Shown: piece after piece, positions 16,867-25,113 of the stretch | How the letters are laid out: each line of letters starts with the position of its first letter | How positions within the stretch are numbered: the first letter of the stretch is position 1 | Assembly (NCBI RefSeq): GCF_900176135.1 | Contig: NZ_FWWW01000075.1 | Coordinates: forward strand, 124,001-188,000 | Reading direction: 5' to 3' | Length of the DNA stretch: 64,000 nt | Origin: Hymenobacter roseosalivarius DSM 11622 | GTDB taxonomy: Bacteria; Bacteroidota; Bacteroidia; Cytophagales; Hymenobacteraceae | Translations under genes and position numbers: made by a program | Notes under the pieces: generated by a model | Seen by the model: the letters and a program-made list of their open reading frames with translations, nothing else | Databases searched by the model: none | What the model was told of the DNA's origin: nothing

Positions 16867-18029
16867 TGGATTTATTCAACGTTTACCCACTCGTTAACAT
16901 CACGCCGGTAAAGGCTCTGGGAGCAACGTTGTGGGACGAAAACGGCCAGGAGTACCTGGATTTCTACGGCGGCCACGCCGTTATTTCCATCGGCCACAGC
17001 CACCCGCACTACGTCCGCCGCATCAGCGAGCAGCTCAGCCAGATTGGGTTTTACTCCAACTCCGTGCAGATTCCAATTCAGGCCCAGTTGGCCCGGAAGC
17101 TGGGCGAAGTTTCCGGCTACCCAGAGTACAGTTTGTTTCTGTGTAATTCCGGGGCTGAGGCCAATGAAAATGCTCTGAAGCTGGCCTCGTTTCACACCGG
17201 CAAAAAGCATGTTATTGCTTTCAAAGGAGCCTTCCACGGCCGCACATCCGGCGCCGTAGCCGCCACCGATAACGCCAAGATTGTAGCGCCCTTCAACGCG
17301 GGCCACGGCATCTCTTTCGTCGGCTACGACCTGGCCGAAGTAGAGCGAGTAATGCAAAGTGAAGCAGTTTGCGCCGTCATTATCGAGCCGATTCAAGGTG
17401 TGGGGGGCATTTTACGGCCTTCCGATGTATTTCTGCAAGGCCTCGCGGCGCTATGCAAAACGCATAGTGTCGTGCTCATTGCTGACGAAGTACAAAGCGG
17501 CTATGGGCGTAGCGGCCGCTTCTTTGCCCACCAGCACGCCGGTATTCAACCCGATATTATTTCGGTGGCCAAAGGCATGGGTAACGGCTTTCCCATCGGC
17601 GGCATCCTGATTTCGCCGGAGCTAAAGGCTTCCTATGGCCTGTTGGGCACTACGTTTGGCGGCAACCATCTGGCTTGCGCCGCCGCACTGGCGGTATTGG
17701 AAGTTATTGAACAAGAAAATCTGATAGCTCACGCCGATGAGCTGGGGGGCTACTTGCGCGCCGAGCTGGAAGCTAACACCGGTGCCCAGGAAATCCGGGG
17801 CCGCGGGCTGATGGTAGGCATCAAGTATAACTTTCCCATCAAGGACCTGCGCGACAGGCTGCTGACGGAGCACCACATCTTCGTCGGCAACGCCTCCGAC
17901 CCAACTGTGCTTCGTCTGCTGCCCCCGCTCAATATCACCAAGGCCGATGTTGATAGGTTTCTGGCGGCGCTCTACCGGACCTTACCCCCTAGCCCCCTCT
18001 CCGCAGGAGAGGGGGCTAGGGGGAACTAG
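16866..18029 (+). CDS. argD: Acetylornithine aminotransferase
   Basis: A 387-residue PLP-dependent fold-type I aminotransferase that converts N-acylglutamate semialdehyde to N-acylornithine. The PLP lysine is K236 in SVAKGMGNGFPIGG, with ADEVQSGYGRSG upstream and LCNSGAEANENALK at about 92. The ATG overlaps the argC stop by 1 bp. The last 14 or so residues (LPPSPLSAGEGARGN) are encoded by a palindromic repeat and are not part of the family fold; the natural end is probably near ALYRT. The same repeat-derived tail could be neutral, since it lies past the conserved C-terminus. Confidence 0.93.
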   Translation: MDLFNVYPLVNITPVKALGATLWDENGQEYLDFYGGHAVISIGHSHPHYVRRISEQLSQIGFYSNSVQIPIQAQLARKLGEVSGYPEYSLFLCNSGAEANENALKLASFHTGKKHVIAFKGAFHGRTSGAVAATDNAKIVAPFNAGHGISFVGYDLAEVERVMQSEAVCAVIIEPIQGVGGILRPSDVFLQGLAALCKTHSVVLIADEVQSGYGRSGRFFAHQHAGIQPDIISVAKGMGNGFPIGGILISPELKASYGLLGTTFGGNHLACAAALAVLEVIEQENLIAHADELGGYLRAELEANTGAQEIRGRGLMVGIKYNFPIKDLRDRLLTEHHIFVGNASDPTVLRLLPPLNITKADVDRFLAALYRTLPPSPLSAGEGARGN

Positions 18030-18148
18030 CTCTAAAAAAGTAGTTTCCATCCCCCCTTTTCTCGCCTCATCACCAGCCGAACTTTCTGGCCTTAAAAACT
18101 AGAAACTAGTCCCCCCTCTCCCCGAGGAGAGGGAGCTAGGGGGTGAGG
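17985..18148. repeat. Two GC-rich palindromes between argD and carA
   Basis: The first is a perfect 18-bp-arm hairpin: CCCCCTAGCCCCCTCTCC at 17985-18002, loop GCA, complement at 18006-18023. It overlaps the argD 3' end. The second (18111-18148) pairs CCCTCTCC with GGAGAGGG and ends in CTAGGGGGTGAGG. The two are similar but in opposite layout. The 85 bp between them hold no gene. Confidence 0.85.
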
Positions 18149-18159
18149 TCCACGCTGAT

Positions 18160-19233
18160 ATGAAACAAGTAAAGCTAATCCTCGAAGACGGCACCGAAAT
18201 CGAAGGAACTGGGTTCGGGGCGCACACCTCAGCCGCGGGCGAAGTTGTATTCAGCACGGCCATGACGGGCTACCCCGAAAACCTGACGGATCCGTCGTTC
18301 AGAGGACAAATCCTGGTGCTGACCTACCCCATGGTGGGCAACTACGGTGTGCCAGGCGAAGAGCTCTACGAGTCGATCTCCAATATTTTCGAGTCGGACA
18401 AGATTCATATCTCCGGGCTGGTCGTCAACTATTACTCTGAGGAGCACAGCCATTGGAACGCCGCCAAAAGCCTCGGCGACTGGCTCAAGGAGTACAACAT
18501 CCCCGGCATTTTCGGCGTGGACACGCGTATGCTCACCAAAAAGCTGCGCGAGAAAGGCGCTATGCTGGGTAAGATTGTAGCCGAAGTCGACGTGCCGCTC
18601 TACAACCCCAACCAGGAAAACCTGGTAGCTCAGGTAAGCCCCCCTGGCGTGCAGCACTACGGTACTGGTCAGCACAAAATCGTGCTGGTGGATTGCGGCA
18701 CCAAAACCAATATCATCCGCTGCTTCCTCAACCGCGACGTGGAGCTGATCCGCGTGCCCTGGGACTACGACTTCACCCAACTCGACTACGACGGCCTCTT
18801 CCTGAGCAACGGCCCCGGCGACCCAAAGATGTGCGAGGCAACTATCAGACACCTCCAAACCGCTTTGCTGCAGGACAAGCCCATTTTCGGCATCTGCCTG
18901 GGCTCCCAGCTCATGAGCCTGGCGGCCGGCGGCGATACGTTCAAGCTAAAATACGGCCACCGCAGCCACAACCAGCCAGTAAAGCTTTCAGGCACCCAGC
19001 GCTGCTATATCACCAGTCAAAACCACGGTTTCGCCGTCGATACCGATACGCTGCCCGCCGATTGGGACATGCTGTTCGAAAACCTGAACGACGGCACCTG
19101 CGAAGGCATTAAGCACAAAACCAAGCCGTTCTTCTCCACTCAGTTTCACCCCGAAGCCGCCGGCGGCCCGGAGGATACGGAGTTTCTGTTTGATGATTTT
19201 TTGAAGGCGGTGGCGGAGTATAAGAACCGCTAA
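18160..19233 (+). CDS. carA: Carbamoyl-phosphate synthase small subunit
   Basis: A 357-residue glutamine amidotransferase that feeds ammonia to CarB for carbamoyl phosphate, used for arginine and pyrimidines. The N-terminal CPSase_sm domain (about 1-130) contains FSTAMTGYPENLTDPS. The class I amidotransferase domain follows, with the nucleophile C246 in FGICLGSQL and the His/Glu pair in STQFHPEA. The usual motif is GICLGHQ, so the Ser after Gly is a common variant. It lies after argD with a palindromic spacer and is separated from carB by a small unknown gene. Confidence 0.95.
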   Translation: MKQVKLILEDGTEIEGTGFGAHTSAAGEVVFSTAMTGYPENLTDPSFRGQILVLTYPMVGNYGVPGEELYESISNIFESDKIHISGLVVNYYSEEHSHWNAAKSLGDWLKEYNIPGIFGVDTRMLTKKLREKGAMLGKIVAEVDVPLYNPNQENLVAQVSPPGVQHYGTGQHKIVLVDCGTKTNIIRCFLNRDVELIRVPWDYDFTQLDYDGLFLSNGPGDPKMCEATIRHLQTALLQDKPIFGICLGSQLMSLAAGGDTFKLKYGHRSHNQPVKLSGTQRCYITSQNHGFAVDTDTLPADWDMLFENLNDGTCEGIKHKTKPFFSTQFHPEAAGGPEDTEFLFDDFLKAVAEYKNR

Positions 19234-19265
19234 CCCCACCCCCACCCCTCCCCGATGGGGAGGGG
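19231..19265. repeat. GC-rich hairpin at the carA stop
   Basis: The arms CCCCTCCCC (19245-19253) and GGGGAGGGG (19257-19265) form a hairpin. The element starts inside the carA stop codon with TAACCCCACCCCCACCCC. It is complementary to the element at 19684-19721, so the two frame the small gene between them as inverted repeats. Confidence 0.75.
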
Positions 19266-19295
19266 CTTCAATTCACGTAATCTAATTAGCGGGTT

Positions 19296-19655
19296 ATGGT
19301 TGAAAATAATAAGAAATGGCATCAGATACGCCTCCGTCTAGCCGAGTTTTCGCTGCATTTTCATCCTCAGAAAACCATAGAGTTTCTGGATGCTTGCAGA
19401 GCTTCCAGAAGCCTTCGCCAGCTGCTGCCATATATCAGTTTAGGGCGCTTGGGACTAGAATGTTATGATGCTAATGAGCGTGGGCAATCTGACGAGTTTG
19501 TGTGCTTGTATTTTCATCAAGACCAGTACACCGTTTCAAGCTACGACAATACCGAAAAGAGGTATTTCGATAATCCGCAAGCCGCTATTGATTTCGTCGA
19601 ACAGAGCCTCGCTAAGGAAAACCCTTTTGCAAAATCAGCTTCAGTAGAAGTTTAA
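19296..19655 (+). CDS. Small protein of unknown function between carA and carB
   Basis: A 119-residue soluble protein with no signal peptide or membrane segment. It begins MVENNKKWHQIRLRLAEF and is rich in aromatic and charged residues; the second half has YFDNPQAAIDFVEQSL. I do not recognise the family. Its codon use is more A/T-rich (ATT, TTT, GAT) than that of carA and carB. The gene is framed by complementary GC-rich hairpins, so it may be an insertion into an ancestral carA-carB pair. Confidence 0.6.
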   Translation: MVENNKKWHQIRLRLAEFSLHFHPQKTIEFLDACRASRSLRQLLPYISLGRLGLECYDANERGQSDEFVCLYFHQDQYTVSSYDNTEKRYFDNPQAAIDFVEQSLAKENPFAKSASVEV

Positions 19656-19683
19656 AAAACATAAACCCACAAGTCGTCTGGCT

Positions 19684-19721
19684 CCCCCTCCCCACCGGGG
19701 AGGGGGCCGGGGGGTGGGGTT
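19684..19721. repeat. GC-rich hairpin before carB
   Basis: CCCCCTCCCC (19684-19693) pairs with GGGGAGGGGG (19697-19706), followed by CCGGGGGGTGGGGTT. Its right part complements the hairpin at 19231-19265. It ends 7 bp before the carB ATG. Confidence 0.75.
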
Positions 19722-19727
19722 CCGCAC

Positions 19728-22700
19728 ATGAACAAACCCAACAAAGTTCTCATCCTCGGTTCCGGCGCGCTGAAAATTGGCGAGGCCGGAGAGTTCGACT
19801 ACTCCGGCTCCCAGGCCCTTAAGGCGCTGAAAGAGGAGGGCATCCGCACCATCCTCATTAACCCCAACATTGCCACCGTGCAAACGTCGGACAACATTGC
19901 CGACGATGTGTACTTTCTGCCCGTGACGCCTTTCTTCGTGGAGGAGGTCATTAAGAAGGAACAGCCCGATGGCATTCTGGTGGCCTTTGGGGGGCAAACT
20001 GCTCTGAACTGCGCCGTGGCGTTATTCCGCGGCGGTGTGTTTGAGAAGTACAACGTGAAGGTGCTGGGCACGCCCGTGCAGGCCATCATCGATACCGAGG
20101 ACCGGGATATTTTCAAGGAGAAGCTCGACCAGATTGGCGTATTCTCAGCTCGTAGCGAGGCCGTAACCAGCATTGAGGATGCGCTGAAGGCCGCTGAGAG
20201 AATTGGTTTCCCGATTATCGTGCGGGCGGCGTTTGCGCTGGGTGGCCTGGGCAGCGGCTTCGCTAATAACATGGACGAGCTGCGGGCCCTGGCCCAGAAG
20301 GCTTTCACGATTTCCGATCAGATTCTGGTGGAAGAATCGTTGAAGGGTTGGAAGGAAGTGGAGTACGAAGTGGTGCGCGACCAGTACGATAACTGCATCA
20401 CGGTCTGCAACATGGAGAACTTCGACCCCATCGGTATTCACACCGGGGAGAGCATCGTGGTAGCGCCCTCGCAGACGTTGAGCAACCGTGAGTACCACAA
20501 ATTGCGCAGCATCGGCATCAAGACCATTCGCTACCTGGGCATCGTGGGCGAGTGTAACATTCAGTATGCCCTGGACCCCGTTTCGGAGGATTACCGTGTA
20601 ATTGAAGTGAATGCCCGCCTGTCCCGCTCCTCGGCGCTGGCCTCTAAGGCGACGGGCTATCCGCTGGCATTTGTGGCGGCCAAGCTAAGCCTGGGCTACT
20701 CGCTGGCCGAGCTGAAAAACAGCGTGACGCAGACGACGTCGGCCTTCTTTGAGCCGGCCCTGGACTACGTGGTAGTGAAGCTGCCGCGCTGGGACTTGGG
20801 CAAATTTGAGGGCGTGAACCGGCAGATTGGCTCCGCTATGAAAAGCGTGGGCGAGGTCATGGCCATCGGTAAATCCTTCGAGGAAGCTATTCAGAAGGGC
20901 CTGCGCATGCTGGACACCGGCAAGCGCGGCTTCGTGGCTAATAAGCCTGAAGACCTGGATACCGCCACCATCGACAAGCTGCTCAACGAGCCGAACGAGG
21001 AGCGGATCTTCGCCATTAATCTGGCATTTGAAGCCGGCTACACGCTGGACCAGGTGCATGATTTGACCAAAATCGACCATTGGTTTTTGCAGCGCTTGTA
21101 CACCATCTTTCAGCTCGGCACCCAGCTCGCAGAGAAGCGCGGCAGCGGCTTAGGTGCCTTGGAAACCGAGCTGCTGCGCGACGTGAAGAAAGCCGGTTTC
21201 TCGGACCAGCAAATAGCCGTGAAGCTACTCGGCGAAGGCGACGTAAAAGCCGACGAGCTGCTGGTGCGTGCCCGCCGCAAGGCGCTGGGCGTGCTGCCCG
21301 TCATTAAGCAGATTGACACGCTGGCGGCCGAGTTTCCTGCCAAAACCAACTACCTCTACACCACCTACCACGGCACTGAAAACGACCTGGAGCCCGAAAC
21401 CGATAAGTCGGTGGTGGTATTGGGCTCGGGTGTGTACCGCATTGGCAGCTCCGTGGAGTTTGACTGGTGCGGCGTGCAGGCCGTGCAGACGGCTGCCGAA
21501 GAGGGCTACAAAACCATCATCATCAACTATAACCCCGAAACCGTCAGCACCGACTATGACGTCAGCGACCGGCTGTACTTCGAGGAGCTGAGCTTCGAGC
21601 GGGTGATGGATATTCTGGAATTTGAGCAGCCGGGGGGCCTTATTCTCTCCACTGGGGGGCAAATTCCGAATAACCTGGCTACCCGACTGGAGGAAGCCAA
21701 CGCGCCTATTCTGGGTACCACGGCTTTCCGCATTGACGAGGCCGAGAACCGTCATAAGTTCTCCAGCATCATGGACGAGCTGGGCATTGCGCAGCCCCGC
21801 TGGAAGGAGCTGACCTCACTGGATGCCATGCTGATGTTTGTGCAGGCAGTGGGCTTCCCGGTGCTGATTCGGCCTTCCTATGTCTTGTCGGGGGCAGCAA
21901 TGAACGTTGTTTCCAACAACTTCGAGCTGGAGGAATTTTTGAAAGCTGCCAAGGAAGTAAGCGCCGAATACCCGGTAGTGGTGTCGGAATTTATTCAGGA
22001 AGCCAAGGAAGTTGAGCTGGATGCGGTGGCCGACAAGGGCGAAATCGTGAGCTACGCCATTTCCGAGCATGTGGAGTTTGCCGGCGTACACTCCGGCGAC
22101 GCCACCATGTACTACCCGCCCCAGAAGCTGTACGTGGGCACCATCCGCAAGCTCAAAATTATTGCCGAGAAGGTGGCCAAGCGCTACGAAATCAGCGGCC
22201 CGTTCAATATTCAGTTTCTGGAAAAAGACGGCGAAATCCGGGTGATTGAGTGCAACCTGCGCGCCTCCCGCAGCTACCCGTTCGTATCGAAGATTTCGGG
22301 CAACAACCTGATCAAAAAAGCCACCCAGGTACTACTGGGCAAGAAAGTGACCCGCGACGAGAGCGAGCGAATCTACGACCTGCCCTTCGTGGGTGTAAAA
22401 GCCCCCCAGTTCTCCTTCACCCGCCTCCCCGGCGCCGACCCGGTCATGCGCGTGGATATGGTGAGCACCGGCGAGGTGGGCTGCCTGGGCGACACCGCTG
22501 AGGAAGCCCTGCTGAAATCGATGCTGAGCGTAGGGTATAAAATACCCGCGAAGTCGGTGCTGATTTCCAGCGGACCTATCAAGTCGAAAGTGGCCTTGCT
22601 CTCGGCGGCCGAGCTACTGGTGAAGCACGGCTACACCATCTACGCCACCCAGGGCACGCACCGATTCTTCGCCGAAAACAACGTGCCCAGCAGCCTCCTG

Positions 22701-22958
22701 TTCTGGCCCGACGACCACCAGGAGCCCAACGTACTGACTTACCTCAAGGAGAAGAAAATCGACCTAGTCATTAACATCCCCAAGAACCTCTCGAAAGGCG
22801 AACTGGACAACGACTACAAAATCCGCCGCACCGCCGTGGACTTTGGCGTGGGCTTGCTAACGAATGCGCGGCTGGCCAAAGCATTCATTCAGGCCTTCTG
22901 TACGCTGAAGCTGGAGGATCTGAAGATTAAGAGCTGGAACGAGTATAAGGCGATGTAA
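19728..22958 (+). CDS. carB: Carbamoyl-phosphate synthase large subunit
   Basis: A 1076-residue enzyme that makes carbamoyl phosphate from bicarbonate, ammonia and two ATP. Two homologous ATP-grasp halves (about 1-550 and 560-940) have PF02786-type signatures such as FGGQTALNCAV and VIEVNARLSRSSALASKATGYP in the first half and VLGSGVYRIGSSVEFDWC and IECNLRASRSYPFVSK in the second. A C-terminal MGS-like allosteric domain follows (about 945-1076). Length and organisation are normal. It lies at the 3' side of the arginine gene group, and the MGS domain suggests effector control. Confidence 0.97.
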   Translation: MNKPNKVLILGSGALKIGEAGEFDYSGSQALKALKEEGIRTILINPNIATVQTSDNIADDVYFLPVTPFFVEEVIKKEQPDGILVAFGGQTALNCAVALFRGGVFEKYNVKVLGTPVQAIIDTEDRDIFKEKLDQIGVFSARSEAVTSIEDALKAAERIGFPIIVRAAFALGGLGSGFANNMDELRALAQKAFTISDQILVEESLKGWKEVEYEVVRDQYDNCITVCNMENFDPIGIHTGESIVVAPSQTLSNREYHKLRSIGIKTIRYLGIVGECNIQYALDPVSEDYRVIEVNARLSRSSALASKATGYPLAFVAAKLSLGYSLAELKNSVTQTTSAFFEPALDYVVVKLPRWDLGKFEGVNRQIGSAMKSVGEVMAIGKSFEEAIQKGLRMLDTGKRGFVANKPEDLDTATIDKLLNEPNEERIFAINLAFEAGYTLDQVHDLTKIDHWFLQRLYTIFQLGTQLAEKRGSGLGALETELLRDVKKAGFSDQQIAVKLLGEGDVKADELLVRARRKALGVLPVIKQIDTLAAEFPAKTNYLYTTYHGTENDLEPETDKSVVVLGSGVYRIGSSVEFDWCGVQAVQTAAEEGYKTIIINYNPETVSTDYDVSDRLYFEELSFERVMDILEFEQPGGLILSTGGQIPNNLATRLEEANAPILGTTAFRIDEAENRHKFSSIMDELGIAQPRWKELTSLDAMLMFVQAVGFPVLIRPSYVLSGAAMNVVSNNFELEEFLKAAKEVSAEYPVVVSEFIQEAKEVELDAVADKGEIVSYAISEHVEFAGVHSGDATMYYPPQKLYVGTIRKLKIIAEKVAKRYEISGPFNIQFLEKDGEIRVIECNLRASRSYPFVSKISGNNLIKKATQVLLGKKVTRDESERIYDLPFVGVKAPQFSFTRLPGADPVMRVDMVSTGEVGCLGDTAEEALLKSMLSVGYKIPAKSVLISSGPIKSKVALLSAAELLVKHGYTIYATQGTHRFFAENNVPSSLLFWPDDHQEPNVLTYLKEKKIDLVINIPKNLSKGELDNDYKIRRTAVDFGVGLLTNARLAKAFIQAFCTLKLEDLKIKSWNEYKAM

Positions 22959-22979
22959 CTGGCAGAATTAAGGAAAAAA

Positions 22980-23078
22980 GACGGTCATGCTGAGCTTGTC
23001 GAAGCATCTCTACTGCTTTGTTGTGGTGCTATTCAAACGGCGTGGTAGAGATGCTTCGGCAAGCTCAGCATGACGGTC
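22980..23078. repeat. Long hairpin of the TCATGCTGAG family
   Basis: The arms are about 37 bp, 22980-23018 and 23042-23078. The left contains GTCATGCTGAGCTTGTCGAA and the right its near-perfect complement. It starts 22 bp after carB and ends 25 bp before the GIY-YIG gene. A half copy lies on the other side of that gene. Confidence 0.85.
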
Positions 23079-23102
23079 TGGTTTTCTTTGTATTGTAACC
23101 GT

Positions 23103-23393
23103 ATGTACGTTTACATCCTCACTAATCCAACCCAAACCGTCCTGTATATCGGCGTTACCAACGACCTCATACGGCGACTCTATAAGCACAGCAGTGGCCG
23201 AGGCGACGCCGGAAAATTTACCGGCCGGTATCAGGCGGATTTGCTTGTGTTCTTCGAGTTGTGCCCGGATGCCACACAGGCCATTGCACGGGAAAAGCAG
23301 CTGAAAGGCTGGACACGCCACAAGAAAGATATGTTGATTACAGCATTCAATCCGACTTGGCAGGTTATTGATTTAGAAACGTGGACAAGATGA
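23103..23393 (+). CDS. Small GIY-YIG nuclease-domain protein
   Basis: A 96-residue protein that is essentially one GIY-YIG domain. It begins MYVYILTNPTQTVLYIGVTN (the GIY-YIG motif as YVYIL and YIG), then LIRRLYKH with the conserved Arg, and AREKQLKGW with the conserved Glu metal ligand. Single-domain members are UPF0213-like and of mostly unknown role. The ATG at 23103 starts directly at the fold. It is bounded by inverted copies of the TCATGCTGAG repeat, which suggests a small mobile cassette (inference). Confidence 0.85.
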   Translation: MYVYILTNPTQTVLYIGVTNDLIRRLYKHSSGRGDAGKFTGRYQADLLVFFELCPDATQAIAREKQLKGWTRHKKDMLITAFNPTWQVIDLETWTR

Positions 23394-23400
23394 CCCCAAC

Positions 23401-23438
23401 GGAGCGGTAGAGATGCTTCGACAAGCTCAGCATGACAC
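23401..23438. repeat. Half unit of the TCATGCTGAG family
   Basis: GGTAGAGATGCTTCGACAAG, then CTCAGCATGACA: the right arm only of the element at 22980-23078, in the same orientation as that right arm. It lies 8 bp after the GIY-YIG stop. Confidence 0.8.
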
Positions 23439-23477
23439 TCTAATAGTAACTTATCTGACCTCCGAATAGCTTCAGAA

Positions 23478-23714
23478 TTAATGACGAAATACTGGTGGCT
23501 GGGCAGGTTTGCAATACTCTGCTGGCACTGTCCAAACTTCGGGAATGGGATTTCCTGCTCCACCTTGAGATATACGTTTTTGTGATTCGGCTCCGAACCA
23601 AATAACTAGATGGTCTTCAAGATTACCATGTTCGTTGGGAATAATTCCGACCACAACGCCCAATAAGCCATCTAGCTCAATAAAATCCCCAACCTTGACA
23701 TCTTGGATTCGCAT
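23478..23714 (-). CDS. Small hypothetical protein
   Basis: A 78-residue protein, beginning MRIQDVKVGDFIELDGLLGVVVG, then an acidic-aromatic segment and a C-terminal YCKPAQPPVF. The first part resembles a small SH3/KOW-like beta barrel (VKVGDFIEL, GVVVGI), but that is weak. It is leftward, against the rightward operon, and has lower GC than its neighbours, which suggests a recent arrival. Function unknown. Confidence 0.5.
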   Translation of the reverse strand: MRIQDVKVGDFIELDGLLGVVVGIIPNEHGNLEDHLVIWFGAESQKRISQGGAGNPIPEVWTVPAEYCKPAQPPVFRH

Positions 23715-23780
23715 AACTAAGCAAGAGATTTAAATACAAACTCCTGACAAGATATAAGCTTCAGATTCCGTCTCCTAAAT

Positions 23781-24728
23781 ATGCAAAACTTCACCTCCTT
23801 CGCCGATGCGGGCGACTACAAGGCCCTGTTGCAGCAAGCCCTGGAAGTCAAGGCGAATCCGTACGGCTACCAGCACATTGGCAAGAACAAAACCGTGGGG
23901 TTGATTTTCTTCAACCCCAGCCTGCGTACCCGGCTCAGCTCCATCAAAGCCGCCTACAACCTCGGCGCGCAAGCCTGGGTGCTCAACGCGGGGGCCGACT
24001 CCTGGACGCTGGAAATGGCCGATGGCGTGGTGATGAACGGCGGCACACAGGAGCACATCAAGGAGGCTATTGCCGTGATGAGCCAGTACTGCGATGTGCT
24101 GGGCGTGCGCACCTTCCCCACGCTCACGGACCGCGAGGCCGACTACAGCGAGGAAGTTTTCAACAAGATTCTGAAGTACGCCACCGTGCCCGTTATCAGC
24201 CTGGAAAGCGCCACGCTGCACCCGTTGCAGTCGTTTGCCGATCTGATTACAGTAGCCGAGCACAAGCAGAAGGAGCGCGTGAAAGTGGTGCTGACATGGG
24301 CTCCGCACGTGCGCGCCCTGCCCCAGTGCGTGCCCAACTCTTTCGCTGACTGGTTCTCGGAAGTGGATTGGGTAGACTTCGTCATCACTCATCCCGAAGG
24401 TTACGAATTAGCCCCCCAGTTCACTAAAGGAGCCCATATCGAGTACGATCAACGCAAAGCCTTGGAAGGCGCCGACTTCGTTCAAGCCAAGAACTGGAGC
24501 AGCTACCTCGACTACGGCCAGGTCCTCAGCAACGACCCCGCCTGGATGCTCACGCCCGAGCACCTGGCCGAAACTCATAACGCCAGGTTTCTGCACTGCC
24601 TGCCCGTGCGCCGCAACGTGGAAGTATCCGACGCCATTCTCGACTCGCCGAACTCGCTCGTGATTCAGGAAGCCGGCAACCGGGTGTTTTCTATGCAGAC
24701 GGTGTTGCATGAACTCTTGAAATCCTAG
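23781..24728 (+). CDS. argF': N-acetyl/N-succinyl-ornithine transcarbamylase (ArgF')
   Basis: A 315-residue transcarbamylase of the acylornithine subfamily. The carbamoyl phosphate site reads FFNPSLRTRLS at about 43-53 instead of the STRTR of ordinary OTCase, and HCLPVRRNVEV near 278 is the acyl-type signature. Residue 90 is Gln, in NGGTQEHIKEA. In published work the aligned residue is Glu92 in the acetyl enzyme of Xanthomonas and Pro90 in the succinyl enzyme of Bacteroides, and swapping it swaps acyl specificity. Here it is neither, so the acyl group is unclear. It makes N-acylcitrulline for ArgE. Confidence 0.88.
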   Translation: MQNFTSFADAGDYKALLQQALEVKANPYGYQHIGKNKTVGLIFFNPSLRTRLSSIKAAYNLGAQAWVLNAGADSWTLEMADGVVMNGGTQEHIKEAIAVMSQYCDVLGVRTFPTLTDREADYSEEVFNKILKYATVPVISLESATLHPLQSFADLITVAEHKQKERVKVVLTWAPHVRALPQCVPNSFADWFSEVDWVDFVITHPEGYELAPQFTKGAHIEYDQRKALEGADFVQAKNWSSYLDYGQVLSNDPAWMLTPEHLAETHNARFLHCLPVRRNVEVSDAILDSPNSLVIQEAGNRVFSMQTVLHELLKS

Positions 24729-25113
24729 CCGGAATCAGTACTTTAGCAAAAGCCAGGGTCGTTAGCGGTGGAAAGGCGGCGTAGGAGCGGAGTGTGGGGT
24801 TCGGCCGGTTGCGCGGGGTGGTGTAGCGGAATAGCGCAAAGGCAACAATATAGGGCGAGTCCCGCATGAGCAGACTAACTATTAGTAAGTGCTTATAAAG
24901 CAATTGGTTAGCTCCCACGGATTTCGGCGCAATAGTATTTAACCAAAAAAGAAAAGCATTTATGTAGTACTTTAAGCGGCATATTCGCTCAGACAGCGTC
25001 GGGGCAGGCAACTCGGCGAAAACAAAGCTTTCACTTTTTACTTTTTTACACCTTTGCGGCCGGTCTGACAAGCCGGTATTTCTCACTCTAACTGGTTAAA
25101 AGCCAAACCCTAA
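24729..25113. other. Intergenic region before the SusC gene
   Basis: 385 bp without a credible gene. The first 110 bp are GC-rich (rich in GGAGCGG and GGCGG) and look like spacer or repeat. The rest is A/T-rich. A candidate -7 box is CACCTTTG at 25049-25056, one mismatch from TAnnTTTG, about 58 bp before the SusC start. Confidence 0.45.

Noticed and set aside
24691..25086. Leftward open frame after argF'
   Set aside because: It overlaps the 3' end of argF', has no family match and crosses the SusC promoter region. The protein looks like translated spacer.
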